From Myxococcota bacterium (GTDB lineage: Bacteria > Myxococcota_A > Bradymonadia > UBA7976 > UBA1532): a DNA stretch of 64,000 nt. Made by a program: the position numbers and the translations under genes. The notes under the pieces were generated by a model, which saw only the letters and a program-made list of their open reading frames with translations, was not told the DNA's origin and did no database searches. The DNA is taken from contig CAUJDF010000052.1 of NCBI GenBank assembly GCA_963169045.1, positions 1-64,000 on the forward strand. The letters run 5' to 3'. Of this stretch, positions 47,150 through 56,348 are shown piece by piece (the first letter of the stretch is position 1; the number at the start of each line of letters is the position of its first letter).

Positions 47150-48580
47150 ATGCTCGACTTCCTGCCCGAGTGGGTTCGGAATTTCCTGCCGATCCTCGGC
47201 CTGCTCGTCATCGTCTCGCTGCTCATCCTCAGCCTGCCGCGCATCGAGCTCGGCCACTCCTCGCACTTCCTGCGCCGCCGCTTCCTGAACTGGTTCCCGC
47301 TGGGGTTGACGTACGCCTTCCTCTACATGGGGCGCTACAACCTCACGGTCGCCAAGAACGCGCTCGGCGGGCGCATGACCAACGACGACTTCGGCACGAT
47401 CTTCGCGGTCGGGACGGTCGTCTACGGCCTGTCGTTCCTGATCAACGGGCCGCTGACCGACCGCTGGGGCGGGCGGCGCACCATCCTCATCGCCGCGGTG
47501 GGCTCGGCGGTGATGAACGTGGCGATGGGCCTGCTGCTCTTCACGAAGTACGAAGGGAACCTCACGCCGATCTTCAGCGTGCTCTACGCCGGCAACATGT
47601 ACTTCCAGAGCTTCGGCGCCGTCTCGATCGTGAAGGTCAACGCGCAGTGGTTCCACGTCCGCGAGCGCGGCGTGTTCGGCGGCATCTTCGGCATCCTCAT
47701 CTCGCTCGGCATCTACTTCGCCTTCGACTGGGGCCGCATGATCGTCGAGGGCTTCCCCGGCCGGACGGAGTGGGTCTTCTTCATCCCCGCCGCCATCCTG
47801 GCCGCCTTCTTCGTCCTCGACTGGTTCCTGATCCGCGACACGCCGCAGGACGCGGGCTTCGCCGAGGTGGAGACCGGCGACGCGTCGTCGGGCGACACGG
47901 GGCCGCGGCTGCCGGTGCTCGAGGTGCTCAAACGCATGTTCACGAACCCGATCATCGTGACCATCGCGCTGATCGAGTTCTGCAGCGGCTTCCTGCGCAA
48001 TGCGATCATGCACTGGTACATCATCTACGCGAAGCAGACGGGCATCATGTCGAGCTTCGTGCCCAGCAACTGGGGCCTGATGCTCTGCGTGGCCGGCATC
48101 CTCGGTGGCGTCTTCGCCGGCATCATCTCCGACCGCGTCTTCCACTCGCGGCGCGGGCCGTCGGCGGCCATCCTCTACGCCTTCATGCTCGCCGGCTCCG
48201 TCGCCGCCTGTTTCCTGATGGGCAACAGCGCGCTCGGCTGGCTCGTCGTCTTCCTCTCGCTCTCGATCATCGGCGTGCATGGCATGCTCTCGGGCACCGC
48301 GAGCATGGACTTCGGCGGGAAGAAGAACGTCGGCATCGCCGTCGGGATCATCGACGGCATGGTCTACCTCGGCACCGGCCTGCAGTCGATCGTGCTCGGC
48401 TCGATCCTGCCCGAGAAGGAAGCGGCGAAGGACCCCGCCAACTGGTGGATGTGGCCGGTGGCGATGATCCCGCTCGCGCTCATCGGCTTCGTGCTGACCC
48501 TGCGCATCTGGAACGCGAAGCCGCAGCCGAAGGCCGCGCCCAAGGCCGTCGAGCAGGCTGCCACCGGCACCGACGCCTGA
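47150..48580 (+). CDS. MFS transporter of the organophosphate:phosphate antiporter (GlpT/UhpC) family
   Basis: About 476 residues (ATG 47150; GTG 47138 possible). An N-terminal helix is followed by twelve membrane segments. Motifs include GLTYAFLYMGRYNLTVAKNA and INGPLTDRWGGRRTILIAA, typical of OPA-type transporters (Arg in the YxxRYN motif contacts the phosphate). Several further segments (FGGIFGILISLGIYFAF, VFAGIISDRVF) fit the fold. Probable substrate is a phosphorylated small molecule such as glycerol-3-phosphate or hexose-phosphate; exact substrate unknown. Confidence 0.87.
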   Translation: MLDFLPEWVRNFLPILGLLVIVSLLILSLPRIELGHSSHFLRRRFLNWFPLGLTYAFLYMGRYNLTVAKNALGGRMTNDDFGTIFAVGTVVYGLSFLINGPLTDRWGGRRTILIAAVGSAVMNVAMGLLLFTKYEGNLTPIFSVLYAGNMYFQSFGAVSIVKVNAQWFHVRERGVFGGIFGILISLGIYFAFDWGRMIVEGFPGRTEWVFFIPAAILAAFFVLDWFLIRDTPQDAGFAEVETGDASSGDTGPRLPVLEVLKRMFTNPIIVTIALIEFCSGFLRNAIMHWYIIYAKQTGIMSSFVPSNWGLMLCVAGILGGVFAGIISDRVFHSRRGPSAAILYAFMLAGSVAACFLMGNSALGWLVVFLSLSIIGVHGMLSGTASMDFGGKKNVGIAVGIIDGMVYLGTGLQSIVLGSILPEKEAAKDPANWWMWPVAMIPLALIGFVLTLRIWNAKPQPKAAPKAVEQAATGTDA

Positions 48581-48790
48581 TCTGCGCCGGTCGCGCGGCC
48601 GCGTCGTGCTCCACGGGTCGTGGATGGCGAGGCGGTCGTGGTGCGCGTCCCACCACTCGGCGTAGACCTCGCCGGTCGTCGCCGCGCTCCGTCGCGACGA
48701 CGTCCTGCGAAGAGCGGGACGGGCCGGCGCCGCGCGTCCTCGGCGGGGGACTGCGAGCGGTGGTCCCTGAACGGCGTGCGCCCGCCGCTG

Positions 48791-49762
48791 TCAGTCGCTC
48801 CCGCCCCGCTCGCAGCGCCGGACCGCCCCGGGGTCCGCCCCGCTGACGAACGGCGACGGCGCGCACACCGTCTCGCCGCTGCAGCGCCAGAGGCCGTCGG
48901 CGCAGAACGAGTTCCAGCCGACGTCCGCGGGCCCGTCCACCGGCGCGTCGACGGTCGCGCTCCCCCAGCGCACGTCGCCGCCGGCCCGCTCGTCGACGAG
49001 CTGCACCGTGACGGCGCGGGGGAGCGCCACCTCGAGCGGCGCCACCCCGGCGGCGGTCATCAGGCCGTGGCCCACGCCCATCACCGCCGTGAGCGGCACT
49101 CGCACCTCGGCGTCGTCGCCCCGCACGGCGGCGGCGATCCACGGCAGCGCTGCCACGCGGTCGCCCCAGTCGCTGTCGTACTGGACGATCACCCCGATCA
49201 CGCCCGCCCCGGCGGTCACCCGAGCGTTCCCCAGGCGCGGCTCGCCCCGCTCCTCCTCGGGGAACGCCACGCCGATCGCCACCGCACCGTCCGCGTCGCC
49301 CGGCGCGGCGAACGCGAGGCGCACGCGCTCGCCAGCGTCGAGGTCGAACGCGAGCCGCCGCCACTCGGCCCCCGCGTGGGCGCAGACCGCCGGTCCCGCG
49401 CAGTCGTCGGCGAGCTGGTAGAAGTGTCCGGGGCCGCCCTGCGCGTCGAACGTGTGCACGCCTGCCACCTCGGCGGTCAGCTCGACGACGAGCTCGCGAC
49501 CGCTCGGCGCGTGGTCCGCGCAGGCCCCGGCGGCGTCGAATCCCACGTCGCCGCGCCCGCGGACGACGAAGCCGCCCGGGTAGAGCGCGCGCGGCTCGCC
49601 CGTGCGCAGGTCGATCGCGTCGGGGCAGCGCGCCGCCCCTTCGCCCGTCTCGGCGCCGCCGTCGACTTCGGCGGCGGCCCCGGCTTCGGCTTCGGTCTCG
49701 GCCTCGGGCGACGCGATGCAGGCCGAGAGGCACACGGAGAGCAGGAGGATGCGTCGGTTCAT
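48791..49762 (-). CDS. Exported lipoprotein of unknown function
   Basis: 323 residues. Signal RRILLLSVCLSAC gives lipidated Cys15. An Ala/Glu-rich linker follows, then two or more beta-rich domains: VVELTAEVAGVHTFDAQGG, YQLADDCAG and GERVRLAFAAPGDADG resemble a PPC-like domain. The C-terminus has a short Cys-rich end (SFCADGLWRCSGETVC). No catalytic motif. It is convergent with the transporter and followed by a 210-bp gap. Confidence 0.75.
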   Translation of the reverse strand: MNRRILLLSVCLSACIASPEAETEAEAGAAAEVDGGAETGEGAARCPDAIDLRTGEPRALYPGGFVVRGRGDVGFDAAGACADHAPSGRELVVELTAEVAGVHTFDAQGGPGHFYQLADDCAGPAVCAHAGAEWRRLAFDLDAGERVRLAFAAPGDADGAVAIGVAFPEEERGEPRLGNARVTAGAGVIGVIVQYDSDWGDRVAALPWIAAAVRGDDAEVRVPLTAVMGVGHGLMTAAGVAPLEVALPRAVTVQLVDERAGGDVRWGSATVDAPVDGPADVGWNSFCADGLWRCSGETVCAPSPFVSGADPGAVRRCERGGSD

Positions 49763-50013
49763 GGACCGAACGTAGCCGCGTCCGCGCATCGAGGCGGAGC
49801 GAAGAAAAGATCATCCCCCGCCGGTGCGCCCGGTGGCAGGACAGATCCTCGGTGCTGCCGGCGAGCGAACGAACAGACTTGGGAGAAGAAAGGCCCCGTC
49901 TGACGGTGCCATGGCGAGCTTATAACAGAGAGCGGGGCTTGCGGCAAGGCGCGGGGCGTGCCGTACAGTCGCCGCCCTCGGCCCCACCTTCCGGCCGAGA
50001 GAGGGGGAGAGAG

Positions 50014-51522
50014 ATGGGTGTGTCAGCGACGACGGAGGCGGGCGCCACGATCCGGCACGAGGTGGTGATCGCCGGCGGAGGCCCGACCGGGCTGATGTTG
50101 GCGGGCGAGCTGGCGCTGGCGGGCGTCGACGTGGCGATCGTGGAGCGGCGCGCCACGCAGGCGCTCGTCGGCTCGCGCGCGGGCGGCCTGCACGCCCGGA
50201 CGATCGAGGTGCTCGACCAGCGTGGCATCGCGGATCGGTTCCTCGCCGAGGGACAGGTAGCCCGGGTCGTGTCCTTTCATCTGACGCCGCTCGACGCCGG
50301 CGACCTGCCCACGCGTCACAGCTACAGCCTCGCGCTGTGGCAGAACCACATCGAGCGCATCCTGGCCGGCTGGGTCGTCGAGCTGGGCGTGCCGACCTAT
50401 CGGGAGCGGGAGGTGACGGGCTTCGCGCAGGACGGCGCCGGCGTCGACGTCGCGCTGTCCGACGGCCGCACGTTGCGGGCCGAGTACCTGGTCGGGTGCG
50501 ACGGCGGACGCAGCCTCGTCCGCAAGGTCGCCGGCATCGACTTCCCCGGGTGGGATCCGACCACGAGCTGGCTGATCGCCGAGGTCGAGACGGCCGACGA
50601 GCCGGCGTGGGGCATGCGCCGCGACGCCCTCGGCTTCCATGGGTTCAGCCGGATGGCGGGCGGGGGACCGGTGCGCGTCGTGCTGACCGAGCGGCTGCTG
50701 CAGAGCGGCGGCGAGCCCACCCTGCGAGACCTGAGCGAGGCGCTCGTCGCCGTCTACGGGACGGACTACGGCGTCCACAGCCCCACCTGGATCTCGCGCT
50801 TCACCGACATGACGCGACAGGCCGCGGCCTACCGCGATCGGCGCGTCCTGCTCGCCGGCGACGCCGCGCACGTGCATCCGCCGGTGGGTGGACAGGGCCT
50901 CAACATCGGCGTGCAGGACGCGGTGAACCTGGGATGGAAGCTCGCGGCGGTCGTCCGCCGGACGGCGCCGGAGACCCTGCTCGACACCTATCACGCCGAG
51001 CGCCACCCGGTCGCCGCCCGTGTGCTGCGCACCACCATGGCGCAGATGGCGCTCCGCCGCCCCGACGACCGCTCGACGGCCCTGGCCGACATCCTGTCCG
51101 AGCTCCTCGCGCTGGACGAGGTCCGCCGGCGGCTCGCCGCGGAGATGTCGGGTCTGGGCGTCCGCTACGACCTCGGCGACGGGCACCCGCTGCTCGGCCG
51201 TCGCATGCCCGATCTCGATCTGCACACCCAGGGCGGCCCGCTGCGCGTCTTCACGCTGCTGCACGAGGCGCGGCCGGTGCTCCTCAACCTCGGGGCGCCC
51301 GGCGCGCTCGACATCGCGCCCTGGGCGGATCGCGTCCGGACGGTCGACGCCGGCTACGCAGGGACGTGGGAGCTCCCGGTGGTGGGGACGGTCGCGGGGC
51401 CCGGGGCGGCGCTCATCCGACCCGACGGCTATGTGGCATGGGTGGGAGACGAACGGGGGCAGGGGCTCGCGGAGGCGCTGACTGCCTGGTGCGGACCGCC
51501 CGCGGCGGCGACCGCCCGCTGA
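50014..51522 (+). CDS. FAD-dependent aromatic-type monooxygenase
   Basis: 502 residues, PF01494 family. GxGxxG in VVIAGGGPTGLMLAGELA, conserved SRAGGLHARTIEVLDQRG, the DG motif YLVGCDGGRSLVRK and the GD motif LLAGDAAHVHPPVGGQGLN. The C-terminal ~110 residues form the thioredoxin-like domain typical of PgaE/RdmE-type polyketide hydroxylases. It hydroxylates an aromatic or polyketide substrate with NAD(P)H and O2. ATG 50014 follows GAGGGGGAGAG. TATAAC at 49921-49926 may be a -10 box. No polyketide genes are near, so a resistance-type (tetracycline- or rifampicin-like) or catabolic role is equally possible. Confidence 0.9.
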   Translation: MGVSATTEAGATIRHEVVIAGGGPTGLMLAGELALAGVDVAIVERRATQALVGSRAGGLHARTIEVLDQRGIADRFLAEGQVARVVSFHLTPLDAGDLPTRHSYSLALWQNHIERILAGWVVELGVPTYREREVTGFAQDGAGVDVALSDGRTLRAEYLVGCDGGRSLVRKVAGIDFPGWDPTTSWLIAEVETADEPAWGMRRDALGFHGFSRMAGGGPVRVVLTERLLQSGGEPTLRDLSEALVAVYGTDYGVHSPTWISRFTDMTRQAAAYRDRRVLLAGDAAHVHPPVGGQGLNIGVQDAVNLGWKLAAVVRRTAPETLLDTYHAERHPVAARVLRTTMAQMALRRPDDRSTALADILSELLALDEVRRRLAAEMSGLGVRYDLGDGHPLLGRRMPDLDLHTQGGPLRVFTLLHEARPVLLNLGAPGALDIAPWADRVRTVDAGYAGTWELPVVGTVAGPGAALIRPDGYVAWVGDERGQGLAEALTAWCGPPAAATAR

Positions 51523-51537
51523 GAGCCCCCGGGCGGT
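51511..51537 (+). terminator. Hairpin at the end of the monooxygenase gene
   Basis: ACCGCCCG (51511-51518) and CGGGCGGT (51530-51537) form a perfect 8-bp stem with an 11-nt loop that includes the TGA stop, then CTTCGC. There is no U-tract, so termination is uncertain; it lies between convergent genes. Confidence 0.4.
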
Positions 51538-51584
51538 CTTCGCGCGGCGTGGCGCCGAGCGGGCCACGCGGTCGAGGGAGCGCG

Positions 51585-51989
51585 TCAGCCGGCCTTGTTC
51601 TTCTCGTCCCAGGCCTTCGGCTCCCACAGCTCGACCTTGTGGCCGTCCGGATCGACGATCCACGCGAACTTGCCGTTCTCGTGCGACTCCGGGCCCTTGA
51701 GGACCTCGACTCCGTTCGCCCGCAGGTCCGCCAGGAGCCCGTCGAGGTCGTCGACGCGGTAGTTGATCATGAAGGCCGCGTCGCTCGGCGCGAACCACTC
51801 GGTGTCACGCTTCGCGACGTTCCAGACGGTGAGGCCCTTGTCGTCGGCCCGGTCCTCGGGCCACCTCAGGATGGCACCGCCCCATGGCTCGAGCGGGATG
51901 CCCAGGTGCTTCTGGTACCACGCCGCGAGCGCCGCGTGGTCGCCCCTGCTCTTGAAGAACACGCCCCCGATCCCGGTCACCCTCGCCAT
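51585..51989 (-). CDS. VOC (glyoxalase-fold) family protein
   Basis: 134 residues. ATG 51989 with GGAGGGAGTG upstream. betaalphabetabetabeta modules: GVFFKSRGDHAALAAWYQKH and FMINYRVDDLDGLLADLRAN, ending in WIVDPDGHKVELWEP, the usual metal-ligand Glu position. Activity unknown (glyoxalase, dioxygenase or antibiotic-binding types share this fold). Convergent with the monooxygenase. Confidence 0.88.
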   Translation of the reverse strand: MARVTGIGGVFFKSRGDHAALAAWYQKHLGIPLEPWGGAILRWPEDRADDKGLTVWNVAKRDTEWFAPSDAAFMINYRVDDLDGLLADLRANGVEVLKGPESHENGKFAWIVDPDGHKVELWEPKAWDEKNKAG

Positions 51990-52047
51990 CACTCCCTCCT
52001 CCGGCTGATTGGAACACTGTCGCAGAACACCGACGAGGATAGGAGCT

Positions 52048-52272
52048 TCACGGCGCGGGAGATAGGATCTTGAAGTCATGGTAAGCAAGTCGTTGAAATC
52101 GATGCGTTTCCGCGTGCGCGGGGGAGGTGTCGGATGGGGCGTTGCGGCCCCGACACTCCCTCTGTCGGCGCGGTGGTCCGGCAGACCGACGGGAAGCCGT
52201 GCGGCGCCCCGCGGCACGCCGGCCGGCGAGCGACGGCACGGCGAGACAGACGACGAGCAGCGTGGGCTTCAT
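52048..52272 (-). CDS. Possible small secreted protein or remnant of one
   Basis: 74 residues. The N-terminus MKPTLLVVCLAVPSLAG is a good signal peptide and GGAGG precedes the ATG at good spacing. After that the codons become Arg-rich and unlike coding sequence of this genome, which suggests a frameshifted or decayed exported protein. It is listed because the start region is convincing. Confidence 0.3.
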   Translation of the reverse strand: MKPTLLVVCLAVPSLAGRRAAGRRTASRRSAGPPRRQRECRGRNAPSDTSPAHAETHRFQRLAYHDFKILSPAP

Positions 52273-52766
52273 GGCGCCTCCGCGCGTGACCGTAGGGGGC
52301 CCGGCCCGGCGGCGCAAGGGGGTCGCCCGACCTGCCGCCGCGCGCGCGGCGCGCCCACGCCGGCGCGCGGCGGCCATCGCTGGCGGCGTCACGACAGATC
52401 GCACCGGACGCCACCGACCCCCGCGACGTGGCGTCACGCGCGACGCGCCCTCTCTGCGGCCTCGACCGGCCGGCATGCCGCGCCCACAGGGGGCCGCGCC
52501 GCAGAAGAGGACCGATGCCCGCGCCGGCGCGGCCCGGTGCCTCGCCACCGGGCCCTCCGAATGCGCCGATGCCATCCCGACCGGGGACGCCTCACCGTTC
52601 CACGCCGCGCTCGGCGAGTTGGTTCGCCGTCCCACGCCCCCGAGAGTCTGCGCGTGGCTGTCTCGCCGACACGTCGCGACCGAGCGGTGGAGCACACACC
52701 AGCCGCCACCGGGGCCGACTCGTCAGGATGCACCATGCGCGGGCGCCTCGACGGACCGGGCGGCCC
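52273..52766. other. Gene-free stretch
   Basis: 494 bp between the small signal-peptide ORF and the DUF2087 gene. Both strands have open frames, but none has a recognisable domain, ribosome binding site or the codon pattern seen in neighbours. It looks like decayed or non-coding DNA. Confidence 0.5.
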
Positions 52767-53309
52767 CTACGCCCGTCGGCCCGCCACCTGCCGGATCAGC
52801 GCCACGGCCTCCGCCGGGGGTTCCCGCTCGATGCGCCAGTAGCGACGGCAGTCGGTGGTGCGACCGACCATGCCATTGTTCACCATCTCGCGCCGCAACA
52901 GCGCGTGGTCGCCGAACCGGTGCTGCGCGACGAGCATCGCGTTCACTTCGGCCTCGGTGAACGTGCGCCGGGCGGGCAGCCGCGACCACAGCACCCACAG
53001 GCAGGGCTCCTGGTGGCTGAACTTCGACGGCCAGCGCAGCATCTGGCCGTCGGGGGCGAAGTAGCGGGCGAGCTTCGCCAACTTGACGAAGTCGACGGCG
53101 GGCGGCGGCGGCGGCTCCCGCTCGAGGCGGTGGCGGGCGACCTGCTGGGCGCGGAAGTGTTGGAAGTTCTGGTATCCGGCGGCGCGGGCCAGCATGTGCA
53201 GCATCTCCACGTGCCCGGGCGGACCCTCATGACCGGCGAGCTGATTGCGGAGCGACCTGGCGACGGCGGAAATGTCCGTCGCGTGGAAAGAGAGCTCTTC
53301 CTTCGACAT
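52767..53309 (-). CDS. DUF2087-domain protein
   Basis: 180 residues. The C-terminal ~80 residues match DUF2087, a winged-helix-like fold (RRTFTEAEVNAMLVAQHRFG, LRREMVNNGMVGR, CRRYWRIE). The N-terminal part (AVARSLRNQLAGHEGPPGHV, MLARAAGYQNFQHFRAQQ) is the accompanying domain often seen with it. Probably a DNA-binding regulator. It is isolated between two gene-free stretches. Confidence 0.82.
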   Translation of the reverse strand: MSKEELSFHATDISAVARSLRNQLAGHEGPPGHVEMLHMLARAAGYQNFQHFRAQQVARHRLEREPPPPPAVDFVKLAKLARYFAPDGQMLRWPSKFSHQEPCLWVLWSRLPARRTFTEAEVNAMLVAQHRFGDHALLRREMVNNGMVGRTTDCRRYWRIEREPPAEAVALIRQVAGRRA

Positions 53310-53804
53310 GACTCGTCTCCATGCGTGCCTGTCCGCGGGGGTGTCGGTGGTCGCCCTTCCGACGCGGCACGGGAGCGGTGTCCGTCGAAGGTGATGAAGG
53401 CAGGTTTAGCTCCCCGTGAGGGGTGGCGACGCCTGGGTGAACTGCCGACCGGCGGCGACCTTAGCGCAGGCACGCGTAGATCGGCAAGGCGCCGGTGGTG
53501 CGACCCGATCGTCGCCGGCGGACACACGCGTGCAGGACCGCGCCGGCGAGGGCGTCTGCGTCGGCGACAGGCCTGCGCAGCGGCCCGGGCAGCGCGAGCG
53601 CCCGTCGCGCGGGCGCGTCCCGGAGGACATGCGGTGTCGGCCATCCGCTTCCCGCCGGACGACGAGCGGAAGCCGCGGCACGGGCGCGAGTGCGGAGTCC
53701 GTCGGTCGACGGCCGGCGGCCGGCGCGCCGGTGAGGCGTGCTTGCGTGGCACCCCGCCGCCCGGCATACGCTGCCGCGGAATGGCGCTGATGGGGCGGGA
53801 CGAG
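53310..53804. other. Intergenic stretch between DUF2087 and large lipoprotein genes
   Basis: 495 bp, presumably holding the two divergent promoters. No gene-like frame on either strand has domain content, and no convincing -35/-10 pair was found. CATACG 11 nt before ATG 53781 is a weak -10-like sequence. Confidence 0.45.
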
Positions 53805-56315
53805 ATGCGCACACACGGTCGGTGGAGGTGGTCGGGGCTCGCGTCGGTCTGTCTGCTCGCGGCATGCGAGGGCGGCAGCGGCGACTCGCGCGCGCAGCCG
53901 GACGCTCGGGCACCCGACGCCGCGGCACCCGACGCCGCGGCACCCGACGCCGCGGCACCCGACGCCGCGGCGCCCGACGCCGCGCCGCCGTGCCCCGACG
54001 GCCCCGAGGCGTGCAACGGGATCGACGACGACTGCGACGGCAGGACCGACGAGGACCTCGGAACGACGACGTGCGGCGTCGGCGGCTGCGAGCACGACCA
54101 GCCGAACTGCGTGGACGGCGGGGCCGTCGCCTGTGATCCGTCCGCCGGTGCTTCCGACGAGGTCTGCGATGGCGTCGACAACGACTGCGACGGGACGGTG
54201 GACGAAGGGCACGTCGACGCCGAGTGGTCTCCGGACCGCGACGGCGATGGCCACGGGGCGAGCGCCGGCAGCAGCTGCGCCAGCCTGTTCGCCGAAGGTG
54301 CCGCCGAGGACGGCGTGTATGTCATCCGGCCCGGCGGACACGACGGGCCCGCGCTGCGCGTGTCTTGCGACATGAGCCGCGACGGGGGCGGCTGGACGCG
54401 GGTGTTCCACCACGACGTCGCCGGCGGATGGTTCGCCTCGGACGCCGACGCCCGCGCCCGCGACGTCGAGACGCCCGAGGGCGCGCTGTACTCGATCCTC
54501 GAGCACATCGAACACTTCCGCTCGTCGGACGGGGGCTTCGTCTTCCGGATGGAGTGGCCTGGCACCGCCATCGAAGGCCGCAACATCTGGCGGCAGGCAT
54601 CGAATCCGACCACGGCGCCTGTGGCCGGCTACGAAGCGCTCGACGTCGATTATGCGCAGCAGTTCTGGGGCGGCCTCGAGCTCTCCGACACGGCGGAGAC
54701 CTTCCTCGACGGATCCGTGGGGCATCCGTACTGGTTCTATGCCATCGGCGCGCAGGTCCCATGGAACGACCCGCCTGGCATCCCGGCGTACACCCCGCAG
54801 GCCGAGCGCGTGTCGCTGTGGGTGCGGCCCGACGACGCCGTCGCGGGGGGCGCCTCGGTCCTCGCCTGCGCCGGTCCGCCCGGGTACGTCGACGTCGCGG
54901 GCGACTGCGACGACACCGACCCCGACGTCCACGCGGGGGCCGCGGAGCGCTGCAACGGCGCGGACGACGACTGCGACGGCGAGGCCGACGAGGGCTGTCC
55001 CTTCGGCGACGTGGCGCTGACGACGATGCCGCAGCCGCTCCACTTCTACGCGCGCGACGTCGGGACGGACCGCTGCGCGTTCACGGTCGAAGGGGAGGCC
55101 GTGGGCGCCGCCAGCGCGGTCCGCGTCGCCGTGACGCGGGACGGCGTGGAGTACGCGGCGTCGGTCGGCGACGGGCCCACGTTCGCGATCCCGGTCGTCA
55201 TCGAGGCGGGGCTCTCGCGCTACGACGTCTCCGTCGCCTGGAGCGACGGCGACGGCTCCTGGCGGCCGGTGGTCACCGCCGAGGACGTCGTGTGCGGCGA
55301 CGTTTTCCTCATCGACGGCCAGTCCAACGCCGTCGCCATCGACTACCAGGGCGAGCGCCTCGGCGACGGGGAGCGCAGCCCGTTCGTGCGCAGCTTCGGC
55401 AGCGCCGTCCAGGACGCGAGCGTCGCGGACGACCGGAGCTTCTCGATCGCCGTGGCGGACGCCGGCTACACGCGCGGCGCCATCGGGCAGTGGGGGCTGC
55501 GCCTCGCGAACCGGATCAAGGACGCGCGCCAGGTCCCGATCCTGGTGATCAACGGCGCGGTCGGCGGCACGCGCGTCGACCAGCACCAGCGCAACGACGC
55601 GGATCCCGAGGACCTGGCGACGATCTACGGCCGCATGCTCTGGCGCGCCCGCCAGGCCGGCGTCGCCGGGGCGGTGCGCGCCATCTTCTGGCATCAGGGC
55701 GAGAGCGACGGCGGTCAGCCCTACGCGACCCACCTCGGGTTGTGGACGGCCCTGTACGACGACTGGCTCGAGGACTATCCCAACGTCGAAGGCATCTTCC
55801 CGTTCCAGGTGCGCGCCGGCTGCGGCGAACCGACGTGCAACCGCAACATCCACCGTGAGCTGCCGTCGCTCCTGCCTCGGGTGCTCCGTGCCATGAGCAC
55901 GACCGGCGTCGACGGCCACGATGGCTGCCACTTCTTCCACCGGACGTACGCGGAGTGGGGCGATCGCATGGCGCGCGTGGTGTTGCGGGATCTGTACGGC
56001 GTCGCGGTCGAGGGCAACATCGACGCGCCCGATCCCGCCTCGGCGCGCTGGCTGTCACCGACGGCGCTCGAGATCGACTATGGCGCGACCGGCGGCGGTC
56101 TGTCGTTGCAGCGGGGCGTCGAGGTTCGTTTCTCGCTCTCGGACGGCGCCCGGATCGTCGGCGCGCGCGTCGTCGGCCGGACGGTGGTGCTCACCACGGC
56201 GGCCCCCAGCGTCGCGCGGTGGGTGTCCTTCGTCGACGTGGCGGGAGACATCCCCTGGCTCGTCAACGACCTGGGCATCGGGGGCTTCGCCTACCACCAG
56301 TTCCCGATCGACTGA
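53805..56315 (+). CDS. Multidomain lipoprotein: MopE motifs, fibrinogen-like domain and SASA-type esterase
   Basis: 836 residues from ATG 53805; ATGs at 53781 and 53790 would only lengthen the n-region. Lipobox LLAAC (Cys21). An APDAA pentapeptide repeat and two MopE units ([20 protein letters not shown]) follow. A fibrinogen C-terminal-like domain begins at ~150 (SCASLFAEGAAEDGVYVI, then SCDMSRDGGGWTRVF). A third MopE unit (CNGADDDCDG) is at ~385. The sialate O-acetylesterase-like (SASA) domain has FLIDGQSNAVAI (nucleophile Ser, ~505), FWHQGESDGG (~628) and DGCHFF (catalytic His, ~706). It probably deacetylates a surface polysaccharide, with carbohydrate or Ca2+ binding by the front domains. 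Confidence 0.88.
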   Translation: MRTHGRWRWSGLASVCLLAACEGGSGDSRAQPDARAPDAAAPDAAAPDAAAPDAAAPDAAPPCPDGPEACNGIDDDCDGRTDEDLGTTTCGVGGCEHDQPNCVDGGAVACDPSAGASDEVCDGVDNDCDGTVDEGHVDAEWSPDRDGDGHGASAGSSCASLFAEGAAEDGVYVIRPGGHDGPALRVSCDMSRDGGGWTRVFHHDVAGGWFASDADARARDVETPEGALYSILEHIEHFRSSDGGFVFRMEWPGTAIEGRNIWRQASNPTTAPVAGYEALDVDYAQQFWGGLELSDTAETFLDGSVGHPYWFYAIGAQVPWNDPPGIPAYTPQAERVSLWVRPDDAVAGGASVLACAGPPGYVDVAGDCDDTDPDVHAGAAERCNGADDDCDGEADEGCPFGDVALTTMPQPLHFYARDVGTDRCAFTVEGEAVGAASAVRVAVTRDGVEYAASVGDGPTFAIPVVIEAGLSRYDVSVAWSDGDGSWRPVVTAEDVVCGDVFLIDGQSNAVAIDYQGERLGDGERSPFVRSFGSAVQDASVADDRSFSIAVADAGYTRGAIGQWGLRLANRIKDARQVPILVINGAVGGTRVDQHQRNDADPEDLATIYGRMLWRARQAGVAGAVRAIFWHQGESDGGQPYATHLGLWTALYDDWLEDYPNVEGIFPFQVRAGCGEPTCNRNIHRELPSLLPRVLRAMSTTGVDGHDGCHFFHRTYAEWGDRMARVVLRDLYGVAVEGNIDAPDPASARWLSPTALEIDYGATGGGLSLQRGVEVRFSLSDGARIVGARVVGRTVVLTTAAPSVARWVSFVDVAGDIPWLVNDLGIGGFAYHQFPID
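53910..53984 (+). repeat. 15-bp tandem repeat coding for APDAA
   Basis: Four identical copies of GCACCCGACGCCGCG (53910-53969) and one with a single change (53970-53984). It forms the linker after the lipobox; copy number could vary between strains. Confidence 0.85.
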
Positions 56316-56348
56316 CGGCCCGGGGGGCGGCGGCCCGCCGCGCCGTCA
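56313..56348. terminator. Inverted repeat spanning both stop codons of convergent genes
   Basis: TGACGGC (56313-56319) pairs with GCCGTCA (56342-56348). The TGA of the plus-strand gene and the TGA of the minus-strand gene are the two ends of the stem. A smaller inner stem GGCGG/CCGCC can form. Possibly a bidirectional terminator; no U-tract. Confidence 0.4.

Noticed and set aside
48581-48790. Minus-strand fragment reading TGEVYAEWWDAHHDRLAIHD
   Set aside because: It looks protein-like for about 25 codons, but upstream codons turn into Arg/Ser-rich noise and there is no start signal or known domain; perhaps a gene relic.
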